This document shows, piece by piece, positions 15,994 through 24,718 of a stretch of DNA of 64,000 nucleotides. The notes below the pieces were generated by a model. That model had not been told where the DNA came from. It made no database searches and saw nothing but the letters and a program-made list of their open reading frames with translations. This DNA is from Leptolyngbya subtilissima AS-A7 (GTDB taxonomy: Bacteria > Cyanobacteriota > Cyanobacteriia > Phormidesmidales > Phormidesmidaceae). The stretch is from NCBI RefSeq assembly GCF_039962255.1, contig NZ_JAMPKY010000006.1, positions 1 through 64,000 of the forward strand, written 5' to 3'. The translations under genes were made by a program, and so were the position numbers. The first letter of the stretch is position 1. Each line of letters starts with the position of its first letter.

Positions 15994-17850
15994 CTAGGCG
16001 GACTCAAAGCACCAAAAGCGAATGGTTTCGTCGGCGCTGGTGCTAACCAGCATGCGGCTGTCAGGAGTAAATGCGACCGCCCGTACGCCCCAGGCATGGC
16101 GCAGCTGGCTAGTTTGGCCCAGCCCTTGCAGGCTCTTTAGGGTCAGGTGACCATTATCTGCCCCGATCGCCAGCCAGTACCCATTAGGGCTAATCGCCAA
16201 CGCCGTAATTGGGCTAGGAGCCTTGTGAATTACCATTCCCTGGTCAGGATGCTCGGCGATCCAAACCTGCACGTGGCCTTCGCGATCGCCGCTGACAATG
16301 CGACCATCCTGGGGATGGCAAGCAAGGGCTGTGATCGAAGCCTTGGGGGCCGTGAGGGTGCGAGTCAGCCGCCCCGAGGGCAATGACCAGAGGCGAATGG
16401 TGCGATCGCGCCCCCCACTCACCAGCAGATTCCCTACGATATCTACCGCCAGTGCCGTTACCTGGTCTTGGTGATGCACCAGCATCTTTGGCGCATTCTC
16501 CTGGGCCAAAGACCACAGATGAATGCGCCCGTCGCCGCTGCCCACCGCGAGGGTATCGCCAGGTGGAGCAATCAACAGTGAGGAAATCTGCCAGCTCGAC
16601 ACCGGCAATTTCTGGCCAGTGTAATCGTCTAAATTCCACCGGATCAGCTGACTGTCTTCACCACCGCTGATAATCGCATCTCCAGCGTGGGTAAACGCCA
16701 CCGCGTTAACGGCACCACGATGGCCCACGCCCAGTAAGCCCAGCGATCGGCGAAAGGCGTGAATCAACTCTCCGTTGGTGCAGTCCCACAGGCGCACAGA
16801 ACCATCGGAACAGGCAGTGGCGATCGCCCTCCCATTTGGACTCATCGCCAGGCCGTTAGCCACAACCCCCGGCAGGTTGAGGGCAAACCGCTGCTCCCAA
16901 GCCGGTGTAGCATTCAACGATTTAGTTAAGACCTGAGGCAATTTTGAGTCTTGGGCACCCAGAGCTAAACCGCTCCAGCGCAGGTCGGCTAGCACCTCTT
17001 GGGCATTGCTGTAGCGCTCTTGCAGGCGGCGGTTGACCATGCGATCTAACACGCGCCCTAGGGCGAGACTGATGGGTGCCATCACGTACGGTCGCCACAC
17101 CCAGGCATCGTCGCTAACAGAATAAAGGTCGAAGGGATGCAGCCCGGTGAGCAGGTGCAGACAGGTCACCCCTAAGCTAAAAATATCGCTGGCGTAGACC
17201 GCCTTGCCCAGGGCTTGCTCGGGGGCGGCGTACCCCGCACTGCCGATCACCGTAGCAGTGCGCTTAAGCTGTTCAGGATCAGCGATCGCCTTGGCCGCCC
17301 CAAAATCCACCAGTGCTAAGGGTTGCGGTGCCGGCGGCGCAACAATGTTTGCAGGCTTGATATCGCGATGAATCACGCTGTGGTCGTGAATGTAAGCCAG
17401 CACGGGCAACAGTTCGTAGAGCACCCGCTGCACCAGGGCTTCACCACTCGGGTTGGAGGACTGTTGAATCAGCTGGTCGAGGTTGGGACCAGGAAGGTAT
17501 TCCTGCACCAAAAACTGCCCCTGGGTACTGTCAATCACATCCAGCAAGGCGGGAATTTGAGGATGCTGGCCCAGGGTAGCCAAGCGATCAGCCTCACGGT
17601 GAAAGCGCTGGTGGCGATCTGGTCGATTTTCCCCAATTGCCAAGAACATTTGCTTGACGACACAGAGCAAGGGTGGCTCGCCGCCTTCGTCCACCGCCAG
17701 GTAGGTACGCCCAAAGCCACCCTGCCCCAGATAGCGCTGGCAACGGTAGCGATCGCCTACCCACAGAGGTTGACCACAGGCGGTGCAAACCCTCGCCCTA
17801 TCCTCATTCTTCGGCTGTGGACAAGTGGGGTTGACGCAAAGACTGGTCAA
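15994..17850 (-). CDS. Serine/threonine protein kinase with WD40 propeller
   Basis: This 618-residue Hanks-type kinase has three parts. A short zinc-ribbon-like N-terminus carries CVNPTC and CTACG. The kinase domain spans about 35-290 with the glycine loop LGQGGFGRTYLA, catalytic loop VIHRDIKPANIV and metal motif LVDFGAAKA. The C-terminal half has seven WD40 repeats (GLAMSPNGRAIATACSDGSV and similar), enough for a complete beta-propeller. No membrane segment is seen. Kinase/WD40 fusions are typical of cyanobacteria with complex regulation. The propeller probably binds partner proteins; the substrate is unknown. The start at 17850 gives the cysteine motif, which supports it. Confidence 0.92.
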   Translation of the reverse strand: MTSLCVNPTCPQPKNEDRARVCTACGQPLWVGDRYRCQRYLGQGGFGRTYLAVDEGGEPPLLCVVKQMFLAIGENRPDRHQRFHREADRLATLGQHPQIPALLDVIDSTQGQFLVQEYLPGPNLDQLIQQSSNPSGEALVQRVLYELLPVLAYIHDHSVIHRDIKPANIVAPPAPQPLALVDFGAAKAIADPEQLKRTATVIGSAGYAAPEQALGKAVYASDIFSLGVTCLHLLTGLHPFDLYSVSDDAWVWRPYVMAPISLALGRVLDRMVNRRLQERYSNAQEVLADLRWSGLALGAQDSKLPQVLTKSLNATPAWEQRFALNLPGVVANGLAMSPNGRAIATACSDGSVRLWDCTNGELIHAFRRSLGLLGVGHRGAVNAVAFTHAGDAIISGGEDSQLIRWNLDDYTGQKLPVSSWQISSLLIAPPGDTLAVGSGDGRIHLWSLAQENAPKMLVHHQDQVTALAVDIVGNLLVSGGRDRTIRLWSLPSGRLTRTLTAPKASITALACHPQDGRIVSGDREGHVQVWIAEHPDQGMVIHKAPSPITALAISPNGYWLAIGADNGHLTLKSLQGLGQTSQLRHAWGVRAVAFTPDSRMLVSTSADETIRFWCFESA

Positions 17851-17941
17851 AGAATGGCTCTATTCACTATCCAACAATCTGCGATGTTAGAGATTCTATG
17901 CCGCTGGGCATTGCCCACCCTACCGTGGACATGAATAGGGA

Positions 17942-17982
17942 GGCTCACCCACCTACCCATCCACCCGCCTACCCATCTACCT
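17942..17982. repeat. Low-complexity TACCCATC-type intergenic repeat
   Basis: Units such as CACCTACCCATCCACCC are repeated just past the end of ycf34. The sequence resembles the tracts at 8636, 9488 and 48849. Confidence 0.5.
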
Positions 17983-18231
17983 CTAAGTCGGCACCAACTC
18001 GCCCGGACGCAGCTTCGCCCACTTACCCTGTTCTGCAACAAAGCTGTCGCAGCCGACTACGTCAAACTCCTGTTCAACCCCGTCATCGAGCATACGAATG
18101 TTGGCGTTGACCGTAGGATTCACTGCCTCGAAGTTGGGGGAATCAGTCAAATGAGGTTGTCTGTGCAGCTCTTCCACCGCGTGGTAAGTGGTGCAGCGAT
18201 CGACGTAGTGGCAGTTTACACAAATGCACAT
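17983..18231 (-). CDS. ycf34: Ycf34 family protein
   Basis: The 82-residue product begins MCICVNCHYVDRCTTYHAVE and ends FVAEQGKWAKLRPGELVPT, matching the Ycf34 family conserved in cyanobacteria and red-lineage plastids. The cysteines CxCxxC and DRC are characteristic; in a cyanobacterium, Ycf34 has been linked to an iron-sulfur cluster and to photosynthetic electron transport. The ATG at 18231 is the conserved family start; the upstream extension is not conserved in style. It shares its strand with the kinase gene downstream but is separated by a repeat tract. Confidence 0.9.
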   Translation of the reverse strand: MCICVNCHYVDRCTTYHAVEELHRQPHLTDSPNFEAVNPTVNANIRMLDDGVEQEFDVVGCDSFVAEQGKWAKLRPGELVPT

Positions 18232-18413
18232 AGCACGCCCCCGGCAGGAACACAGCAAGGTCAAAGCCGACATCTCCAGTCTAGCCAGCCCTCAGCTAAA
18301 TGGCCGTCATTCTTAAGGCAGTCAAGGGCTTTTGCCGTAAAGGCGATGCGTTTTCTGGTAGTCTAGCTCAAGTTTTTTGAATGTCCCGGGCGGCCCAGCC
18401 CAGATGTTGCAAA

Positions 18414-18438
18414 CTGAAAACCCAGCTTGGGTTTTCAG
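18414..18438. other. Perfect inverted repeat upstream of the CCA transferase gene
   Basis: CTGAAAACCCA, a 3-nt loop GCT and TGGGTTTTCAG form an 11-bp perfect stem. There is no T-run. It lies 67 bp before the chosen TTG start and could be a leader hairpin or a protein-binding site. Confidence 0.5.
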
Positions 18439-18505
18439 CTGTTCTCTGCGGGGCCAGGGTGTCAAGACTAAAAAACCCTGTTGTAATGAAAGAAATGAGG
18501 GTTCA

Positions 18506-19798
18506 TTGAATCCAACGCTATCACCCTTCTCCCTCGCAGTGGCTTCTGAAAAATCGGCGCTTTCGCCAAAAACCTGGCCTTTCAGCGTGTCGCTACTGCC
18601 ACAGCAAGCCTACCTGGTGGGGGGAAGTGTCAGAGATGCCCTGCTGCATCGCCAGGCCGACTATTTAGACCTCGACTTTGTGCTGCCTGAGCGGGCGATC
18701 GCCACCGCGAAGTCCATTGCCCAGCACTACAGCGCCGGTTTTGTGGTGCTCGACACTGAGCACCAGATTGCGCGGGTGGTGTTTCCCCATGCCACGGTTG
18801 ACTTTGCCCAACAGGTGGGGCCAACGATTTACTCCGACCTGCATCGGCGCGACTTTACGATCAATGCGATCGCCTACAGTCCCCATAGCGAAACCCTGCT
18901 TGACCCCCTAGATGGCTGCGCCGATCTGGCCCGCAAAACCCTCTGCATGGTCGCTGCTGAAAACCTTAAAGACGATCCCCTGCGGCTGCTACGGGCCTAC
19001 CGCCAGGCCGCTCAGCTAGGCTTTAGCCTCGATCCCACAACTCAGCAAACCATTCGCGGGCTGGCCCCGGCACTGGGGCGCATGGCGGCTGAGCGAGTGC
19101 GCGGCGAGCTAGACTGCCTGCTCAGTCAACCCGAGGGGTCTGTCCTGCTGGGTCTGGCCTGGCAGGACGGCCTACTGCAAGCCTGGCTGCCCGAGGTCGA
19201 TCGCCTCCATCTGGACCGCCTGGCCACCATCGATCAACTGGCTGCCCAGTACCACGAGCGCTGGCCCGATTTTTCGTACCTGCTGCACAGCTGGGTCAAG
19301 GAACAGACCACCCCCGGCCTGCACCGCAGCTGGCTAAAGGCGGTCAAGCTCAGTCAGCTGCTGCCCCCTGACCTGACCAGTGCCGAGACGACCCTGGCAA
19401 AACTCAAATACAGCCGCGCCGAGCAGCAGGCGGTGCTAAGCATTCTTAGGGGCTGGCAGTACCTACATCAGCACCAGAGCGATACCCTCCTACTTCCTGG
19501 CCAGCAATATCAGTTATTCAAAACTGCCGGGGCGGGCTTTGGCGGCGTTGCCCTGCTGAGTCTGGCTTACGGCATGCCCGAGGCCTTGATTTTGCCGCTG
19601 GTGGAGCGATACCTCACTCCCAACGACCCCGTTGCTCATCCCCAACCTCTAGTTACAGGCAAAGACCTGGTGCAAGGACTTGCCCTCAAACCAGGTCCTA
19701 AAATTGGTGAACTGCTAGAGGCGGTTCATCTTGCCCAGGCTGAGGGGCTAGTGAGCAGCCGCGAAGAGGCCCTAGAGTGGGTCAAGCGGCAGCTCTAG
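18506..19798 (+). CDS. CCA-adding / poly(A) polymerase-type tRNA nucleotidyltransferase
   Basis: This class II nucleotidyltransferase (about 430 residues) should add CCA, or part of it, to tRNA 3' ends. The head domain shows LVGGSVRDALLHR, the catalytic acidic pair in YLDLDFVL and RRDFTINAIAY. The neck follows with DDPLRLLRAYRQAAQLGFSL. It is of the long cyanobacterial type with a divergent C-terminus and no clear HD motif. Split A-adding/CC-adding enzymes exist in related bacteria, so the exact specificity is not fixed. The TTG at 18506 has GAGGG 5 nt upstream and is preferred; GTG at 18539 is the alternative. The longer frame back to 18377 runs through the inverted repeat and looks non-coding. 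Confidence 0.88.
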   Translation: MNPTLSPFSLAVASEKSALSPKTWPFSVSLLPQQAYLVGGSVRDALLHRQADYLDLDFVLPERAIATAKSIAQHYSAGFVVLDTEHQIARVVFPHATVDFAQQVGPTIYSDLHRRDFTINAIAYSPHSETLLDPLDGCADLARKTLCMVAAENLKDDPLRLLRAYRQAAQLGFSLDPTTQQTIRGLAPALGRMAAERVRGELDCLLSQPEGSVLLGLAWQDGLLQAWLPEVDRLHLDRLATIDQLAAQYHERWPDFSYLLHSWVKEQTTPGLHRSWLKAVKLSQLLPPDLTSAETTLAKLKYSRAEQQAVLSILRGWQYLHQHQSDTLLLPGQQYQLFKTAGAGFGGVALLSLAYGMPEALILPLVERYLTPNDPVAHPQPLVTGKDLVQGLALKPGPKIGELLEAVHLAQAEGLVSSREEALEWVKRQL

Positions 19799-19808
19799 CC
19801 CCAGGCGT

Positions 19809-20495
19809 TTAGCTACCTGAGGTAGCGTCAGAGGCAGGCTCAGCCGCTTCTTCAACGCTGGTTTCGGCTTCAGAGGCGTCAACTGCGTCGGGGGTCTCTT
19901 CAACGGTTACTTCGGGATCGGCCTTTTCAACAGCAGCTTCGGCGTCAACCTCTTCGCTGGTGGCTTCGGCGTCAGCAGGAGCTTCTGCCTCGGCGTCAAC
20001 GGTGCCAGTGGTCTCTTCGGCGGCCGCTTCAGGGGCAATATCTTCGGCGCTAGGCTCTTCGGTTACCGCTTCAGAGTCGGCTTCTTCAACGGCAGTTTCT
20101 TCGGTCGCTGCTTCGGAGTCAACTTCTTCAGCGGTGGTTTCTTCAGTCGCCGCTTCAGCGTCAGATTCTTCGGTCAGAATGTCAGGGGTGGCGGCTTCGA
20201 TCCCAGCCTCACGCTCGGCATCGAGTTCAGCTTCGATCGCCTCGACATCAACTACGGGAGCAGCATCAGGGGTGGCGGCTTCGATCCCAGCTTCGCGCTC
20301 GGCATCGAGTTCAGCTTCGATTGCTTCAACGTCAACCGTGGGGGTAGCGGCTTCGGTCTCAGGGGCAACGGCTTCAGTGTCTTCAGTTAACGTTTCGGCC
20401 TTGGGGTCTTCGGCCTGGACAGGCAGGCCTATTGCCAGGCCAGCGAGGGTGAGGCTACCGGCAGCGAGGGCAAGCTTACGGTAAATCGTCATCAT
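19809..20495 (-). CDS. Exported Glu/Ala-rich low-complexity repeat protein
   Basis: The 228-residue protein has a signal peptide (MTIYRKLALAAGSLTLAGLA, cleavage near VQAED) followed by an almost purely acidic, Glu/Ala/Thr/Val-rich sequence. A 24-residue unit around VDVEAIEAELDAEREAG is present twice in tandem, and shorter units of the type EEADSEAATEETT follow. It should be disordered or weakly helical and strongly negative, suited to cation binding or an envelope/extracellular role. No family was recognised. The ATG at 20495 is preceded by AGGAGAG, a strong ribosome site; the frame is open further upstream, but without signal-peptide logic. Confidence 0.8.
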   Translation of the reverse strand: MMTIYRKLALAAGSLTLAGLAIGLPVQAEDPKAETLTEDTEAVAPETEAATPTVDVEAIEAELDAEREAGIEAATPDAAPVVDVEAIEAELDAEREAGIEAATPDILTEESDAEAATEETTAEEVDSEAATEETAVEEADSEAVTEEPSAEDIAPEAAAEETTGTVDAEAEAPADAEATSEEVDAEAAVEKADPEVTVEETPDAVDASEAETSVEEAAEPASDATSGS

Positions 20496-20879
20496 GTCTC
20501 TCCTGAAAAAGCGTCTTCCAATGCGATGGGAGGTCAGCACTACAAATGTGCTACAAAAACTACTCCCAACGCTTGGTGAACTTATCACAGGGTTTGGGGC
20601 ACAGCCAAAGGTGTTAAGAAAGAAGTATGAAGTTTTGATTAAGCGATTGGAATATCTTTGATTAAGGCTCCGGTCGGGAACTTCTGCCGCAGTCAAACCA
20701 TCTAAGGGTGATCGTCTGCCGTCGCTTTAGTTAAGAAACATTAAAAAAGGCTACATTACCCAAGAAGGCAGTCTAAGCCGCAACCGCATTTTTTTGGGAA
20801 TGCTGAGCATTGGTAAAGCTGGTTTCAACCGTTCTTTGATCAGCCTGAACTAACCCCGTCTACCCATTTCTTGCCACCC
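20496..20879. other. Divergent intergenic region
   Basis: These 384 bp lie between the Glu-rich exported protein and queF. The region near 20740 is A/T-rich compared with its surroundings. I looked for a preQ1 riboswitch before queF and did not see its conserved core. No firm promoter was recognised. Confidence 0.45.
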
Positions 20880-21311
20880 ATGACTATTGCTTCAACTTCG
20901 ACCCCTCAATACGGCGATCGCGCCATTCTTCAAGCCAACGTAGACCCGCTGGAGAAATGGCCCAACCCCTCGGAGAATGTTTATGTCATTCACCTAGAGC
21001 ACCCAGAATTTACGGCGCTGTGCCCACGATCGGGCTACCCAGACTTTGGCACCATTGTGGTGGACTATTGCCCAGGGCCTTGGGTGGTGGAGCTAAAGGC
21101 GTTTAAGCTCTATATCAACAGCTTTCGCGATCAGCGCATCAGCCACGAAAACGCAGCCAACCAGATCGCCGATCGCCTGTGGAATGAGCTACAGCCCCAA
21201 GGGTTGCGGGTGATTGGCGACTACACCCGTCGCGGCGGCGTAAAGACAGTGATTACGGTCAAAAAGGGCAGCTGTGAGGAATTTGGGCCTTATACCCCCA
21301 ATATGCTCTAA
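20880..21311 (+). CDS. queF: NADPH-dependent 7-cyano-7-deazaguanine (preQ0) reductase
   Basis: The 143-residue product is a short (type I) QueF, which reduces the nitrile of preQ0 to preQ1 for queuosine synthesis in tRNA. The catalytic cysteine lies in ALCPRSGYPDFG near residue 49, and the QueF signature ELKAFKLYINSFRD near 76 binds NADPH/substrate. Length fits the unimodular family. The ATG at 20880 was chosen; a frame start 9 bp upstream is less likely. It is convergent with the long repeat protein gene. Confidence 0.95.
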   Translation: MTIASTSTPQYGDRAILQANVDPLEKWPNPSENVYVIHLEHPEFTALCPRSGYPDFGTIVVDYCPGPWVVELKAFKLYINSFRDQRISHENAANQIADRLWNELQPQGLRVIGDYTRRGGVKTVITVKKGSCEEFGPYTPNML

Positions 21312-21365
21312 AGCTTGATCGGGCAGAAGCTAGGATTTTGAAGGCCGAAGCGTTCTGGGGGTATA
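21291..21365. other. Spaced 10-bp inverted repeat between convergent genes
   Basis: TATACCCCCA at 21291-21300, at the end of queF, pairs perfectly with TGGGGGTATA at 21356-21365, just before the stop of the opposite gene. The loop is 55 nt. Confidence 0.4.
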
Positions 21366-21374
21366 GGGCGACAA

Positions 21375-23828
21375 TTAGCTCAGATTGCTTAGGTCGTCGA
21401 GATCGTCAAGCAAGTCGTCAGAGTTGGATTTTGGTGCAGGCGTGTTGAGCAGGGCGTCAAGATCGAGATCGTTGGCGTTAAAGTCGTCGTCCAGGCTAAA
21501 TTCATCGACTTGACCGCTGTCTGCTTCACCTTCTAATAGAGCAGCCAAGCCAAATTCCTCCTCACCTAACCCAGACGAGGCCGTCTCAGGAGCAAACTCA
21601 TCTAAAGCAAACTCCGGGCTGGGTTCTGAAACAGGTTCGTTGAGTAGGGCGTTGAGATCGAGACTGTCAGCGCTAAAGTTGTCGTCTAGACTAAGTTCAT
21701 CGATTTGACCGCTATCGGTTTCGTTTTCGAGCAGACCAGCTAAGCCAAAGTTACTTTCGTCTGATGTTGGTGCTGCCTCAGTCGTAAGCTCGTCTCCAAC
21801 AAACTCGGAACTGGGTTCTAAGACAGGTTCATTGAGTAGGGCATTTAGATCGAGACTGTCGGCGTTAAAGTCGGTGTCTAGACCCAGATCATCGGTTTGA
21901 CCACCGTATGTTTCATCTTCGAGCAGGCTAGCCAAGCCAAAATCGCTTTGATCCGATGACGGTGCTGCCTCAGTCGTAAGCTCATCTACAGCAAACTCGG
22001 AACTGGGTTCTGAGACAGGTTCATTGAGCAGGGTATTGAGATCGAGACTGTCGGCGTTAAAGTCGTTGTCTAGATCCAGAGCATCGGCCTGACCACCGTA
22101 TGTTTCATCTTCGAGCAGGTTAGCCAAGCCAAAATCGCTTTGATCCGATGACGGTGCTGCCTCAGTTGCAAGCTCATCTACAGCAAATTCGGAACTAGGC
22201 TCTGAGACAGGTTCATTGAGATCGAGACTGTCAGCGCTAAAGTCGGTGTCTGGACCCAGAGCATCGGCTTGACCACTGTATGTTTCATCTTCAAGCAGAC
22301 CAGCTAGGCCAAAGTCGTTGGCGTCTAGTGTCGGTGCTGCCTCGGGACCCAACTCGTCCACAACAAACTCGGAACTGGGCTCTGAAGCGGGGTCGTTGAG
22401 TAGGGCATTGAAATCGAGACTGTCAGCGTCAACCTCAGGCTCTAGGCCAAAATCGTCGATTTGGCTGTTGTCTGCTTCGCTCTCTTCGAGGCTGGCTAGG
22501 CTAAAGTCGCCCACTGCTGACCCTGGCGAGGGCGGCTCGGGGGAAAATTCGGCAGCGTCATCAAAATTCAGCTCAGATAGATCAGAGATGGTGTCTGGCT
22601 CTGATGTATTGAATGCATTTACGTTGAGCTCATCGCTGTCAATGTCAGTGCCTAGGCCCCAATCATCAACTTGATCACTAGCTGTCTCACTTTCCAGCAT
22701 TACAGCCAGAGCTGGGTCTTCTTCATCTACTGCCGGTGAGGGCACTGCTGAGGAAAACTCGTTCATATCTAGGCTGATCTCGCTGTCCGCTATCAGAGCA
22801 GCTTCGTCGGCGATCGCAATTTCTGGCGGCATAGCCTCTTCGAGCATGGCCATGTCCAAATCAACCGCTGGCTCAGCAGCCATGGGGGCAGTCGGCTCCG
22901 GAAAAGGTGCGACTTGTAGTTGCAGACGGGCTTCGTAGGCCTGCTCAAGCTCCAGGGTGCGCTGGGTCAGCTCATCCTGGTAGTGCTCGATCTTCTCAGC
23001 TAGCTTTTGCTCGTACTCGACTCTGAGACTGTCCTCTAGCTCTCGGCGCAAATTGAGTTCTAGCTCTGCGGTGGAGGGGGCTAGATCAGCGGGCACTGAG
23101 TCACCGGATTGGGCCATCTGAAGCCGAGCCTCGTACTCTTGCTCCAATTGGGCCAGGCGTTGGGCTATGTCATCTTCGTATTCGGCTAGACGCTGGTCGT
23201 ACTCAGCCTGAAGCCGAGCTTCGATCTCAGCGGTGTCAGGGGTACTCACGCTGGCTACAGCTGTCGGCTCTGGCACTAAGGCACCCAGGGAGAGCGCGCC
23301 AGGGGCCTGGGTCTGGCGAGTCTGCTCTTGGTCTTGGTAGTGGGCGATCGCCTCTGCCAGCCGCTGGTCATAGTCTTGCTGGGCCTGCGATCGCGCCTCC
23401 ACCAGCTTGTCTTGTAGGTGCTGTTCGTAGGCTTGCTGAATCTTGGTAGCCGCTTCTTTGAGGCGGGTCTCGTACTGTTTGCGAATGCGCTGTTCAGTGG
23501 TGCTATCGGCATCGACGGAGGCACCGCCCATCACGCTCTGGCGGGTGCGGTACTCAGACTCTAGCTGGCCACGGCGCTCCTCAAACTGATCCTGATACTG
23601 CTCCATTTTCTCAGCAAGCTGAGCTTCGTAATCTTTTTGCAGCTGCTGAGTGGCGTTGCGTAGCCGCTGCTCGTGGGCTTTTTCTAACTCTTCTTGGCGC
23701 TTTTGGCTCTGCTGCAAGGCCTCGGTCAACTCATTTACCTGACTCTGGCGCAGGTAATACCCCACGATGATCGCCAGCAGCAGGCCGATTAAAGCAGCAA
23801 CGATGAGCCCTTGCGTAAGTTGAGGCAT
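21375..23828 (-). CDS. Membrane-anchored coiled-coil protein with acidic 64-residue tandem repeats
   Basis: The 817-residue product opens with one membrane segment (LIVAALIGLLLAIIVGYYL), then about 300 residues of coiled coil rich in Glu, Gln and Arg with repeated EHYQDE/YEARLQ-type heptads. The C-terminal half is very acidic and contains about six tandem copies of a 64-residue unit with the cores DSLDLNALLNEP and DFGLANLLEDET. The DNA period is 192 bp, and one copy is 12 bp shorter. The ATG at 23828 follows GGGGAAG and starts directly at the membrane segment. The architecture is scaffold-like, such as proteins that organise envelope or division machinery, but no family is recognised. Confidence 0.8.
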   Translation of the reverse strand: MPQLTQGLIVAALIGLLLAIIVGYYLRQSQVNELTEALQQSQKRQEELEKAHEQRLRNATQQLQKDYEAQLAEKMEQYQDQFEERRGQLESEYRTRQSVMGGASVDADSTTEQRIRKQYETRLKEAATKIQQAYEQHLQDKLVEARSQAQQDYDQRLAEAIAHYQDQEQTRQTQAPGALSLGALVPEPTAVASVSTPDTAEIEARLQAEYDQRLAEYEDDIAQRLAQLEQEYEARLQMAQSGDSVPADLAPSTAELELNLRRELEDSLRVEYEQKLAEKIEHYQDELTQRTLELEQAYEARLQLQVAPFPEPTAPMAAEPAVDLDMAMLEEAMPPEIAIADEAALIADSEISLDMNEFSSAVPSPAVDEEDPALAVMLESETASDQVDDWGLGTDIDSDELNVNAFNTSEPDTISDLSELNFDDAAEFSPEPPSPGSAVGDFSLASLEESEADNSQIDDFGLEPEVDADSLDFNALLNDPASEPSSEFVVDELGPEAAPTLDANDFGLAGLLEDETYSGQADALGPDTDFSADSLDLNEPVSEPSSEFAVDELATEAAPSSDQSDFGLANLLEDETYGGQADALDLDNDFNADSLDLNTLLNEPVSEPSSEFAVDELTTEAAPSSDQSDFGLASLLEDETYGGQTDDLGLDTDFNADSLDLNALLNEPVLEPSSEFVGDELTTEAAPTSDESNFGLAGLLENETDSGQIDELSLDDNFSADSLDLNALLNEPVSEPSPEFALDEFAPETASSGLGEEEFGLAALLEGEADSGQVDEFSLDDDFNANDLDLDALLNTPAPKSNSDDLLDDLDDLSNLS
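21456..22420 (-). repeat. In-frame tandem repeat, 192-bp period
   Basis: Copies of the core that reads ATTGAGATCGAGACTGTC on the plus strand begin near 21456, 21651, 21843, 22035, 22215 and 22407. Spacings are about 195, 192, 192, 180 and 192 bp. The 180-bp step is an in-frame 12-bp loss. Confidence 0.85.
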
Positions 23829-24150
23829 GGTGTATCTTCCCCTGTAGAGTTCAAAGACGAGCCGTAGAGTATCCACGCCTGAGGGGCAGAAAACCAGCCG
23901 CCACCCCGCCTTTGCAGCCACTTTTCAGCCGCTAAATATTGACGATCAATGATATACGCTGCGCCCCGTTTGGGATCTCAGACTTTGCCCCACCTCGTGC
24001 AGGGCTAGGACTTTCCATAACAGATTATGACCGTGGAGAGAGCCACTCTGCGACCCTCTAGAGTCATCCTCTAGAATGAAGCTACGGTGTGTCGGTGGTG
24101 CAGTAAATATGAACCACAGCCACCGTAATTGTCCCATTACGTCTTTGCGT
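23829..24150. other. Divergent intergenic region
   Basis: These 322 bp separate the repeat protein gene from rsfS. A small dyad CTAGAG/CTCTAG lies at 24058-24074. An alternative rsfS start (ATG 24109) falls inside. No clear promoter was seen. Confidence 0.4.
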
Positions 24151-24591
24151 ATGACCCAGTCTTCCCACCGCCCGCCTGCTGCTACCGATACCCCTGCGCC
24201 AAATCAAACTGAGGACGACGCCCTCAAGCTGGCCTACGCCATTGCGGCCGCCGCCGATGAGCGTAAAGCAGGCAACATCACGATTCTCCAGGTGGGAGAT
24301 GTGTCGTACTTAGCTGATTATTTTGTGGTGGCCACCGGCTTTTCGGCTGTTCAAGTGCGCGCCATTACCCGCTCCATTGAGGCCACTCTCGAAAGCGACC
24401 ACAACCGCCGTCCCCTGCGGGTTGAAGGTCAGGGTGAGGGCAGCTGGATCGTCATGGACTATGGTGAAGTCATTGCCCATATCTTCATGCCCGAAGCCCG
24501 AGACTACTACGATCTAGAAGCGTTTTGGGGTCATGCTAACCAAATTCTCTACCAGCCCTCAGGCCAACACTTTAGCTCAGCCCAGTTCTAA
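24151..24591 (+). CDS. rsfS: Ribosome silencing factor
   Basis: The 146-residue product is RsfS (Iojap family), which binds ribosomal protein L14 on the 50S subunit and blocks joining with 30S when nutrients are short. Family motifs are ALKLAYAIAAAADERKA, DVSYLADYFVVATGFSAVQV, EGQGEGSWIVMDYGEVIAH and the C-terminal YYDLEAFW. The ATG at 24151 gives a typical N-terminus with a short Pro/Thr-rich leader; ATG 24109 is an alternative. It is followed by CGLD27 and asparaginase genes on the same strand, a neighbourhood I recall from other cyanobacteria. Confidence 0.94.
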   Translation: MTQSSHRPPAATDTPAPNQTEDDALKLAYAIAAAADERKAGNITILQVGDVSYLADYFVVATGFSAVQVRAITRSIEATLESDHNRRPLRVEGQGEGSWIVMDYGEVIAHIFMPEARDYYDLEAFWGHANQILYQPSGQHFSSAQF

Positions 24592-24603
24592 AACTGAACT
24601 GGG
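24581..24603 (+). other. Hairpin spanning the rsfS stop codon
   Basis: CCCAGTTC and GAACTGGG form a perfect 8-bp stem, with the stop codon in the 7-nt loop. No T-run follows. It may slow release or protect the 3' end; this is inference. Confidence 0.45.
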
Positions 24604-24718
24604 ATTACCGCTTCACCCTTGCGGCCATTGTTCGTTGAGACACAAATTCCCGGTCAGCGATTCCTATTGGTAGGCAATTCGTTTAGGCTATAGCTAGATT
24701 TGCGTGTTGTCGGTGGCC

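Noticed and set aside
19960..20484. A Ser/Ala-rich 174-codon frame opposite the Glu-rich exported protein
   Set aside because: It is the mirror of Glu/Ala codons; the minus strand has the signal peptide and ribosome site.
20700..20880. A preQ1 riboswitch before queF
   Set aside because: I looked for the conserved short hairpin plus A-rich tail and did not find it.
21456..22420. The regular 192-bp repeats as a CRISPR array
   Set aside because: The units are coding, contiguous without spacers, and diverge in codon-wise fashion.
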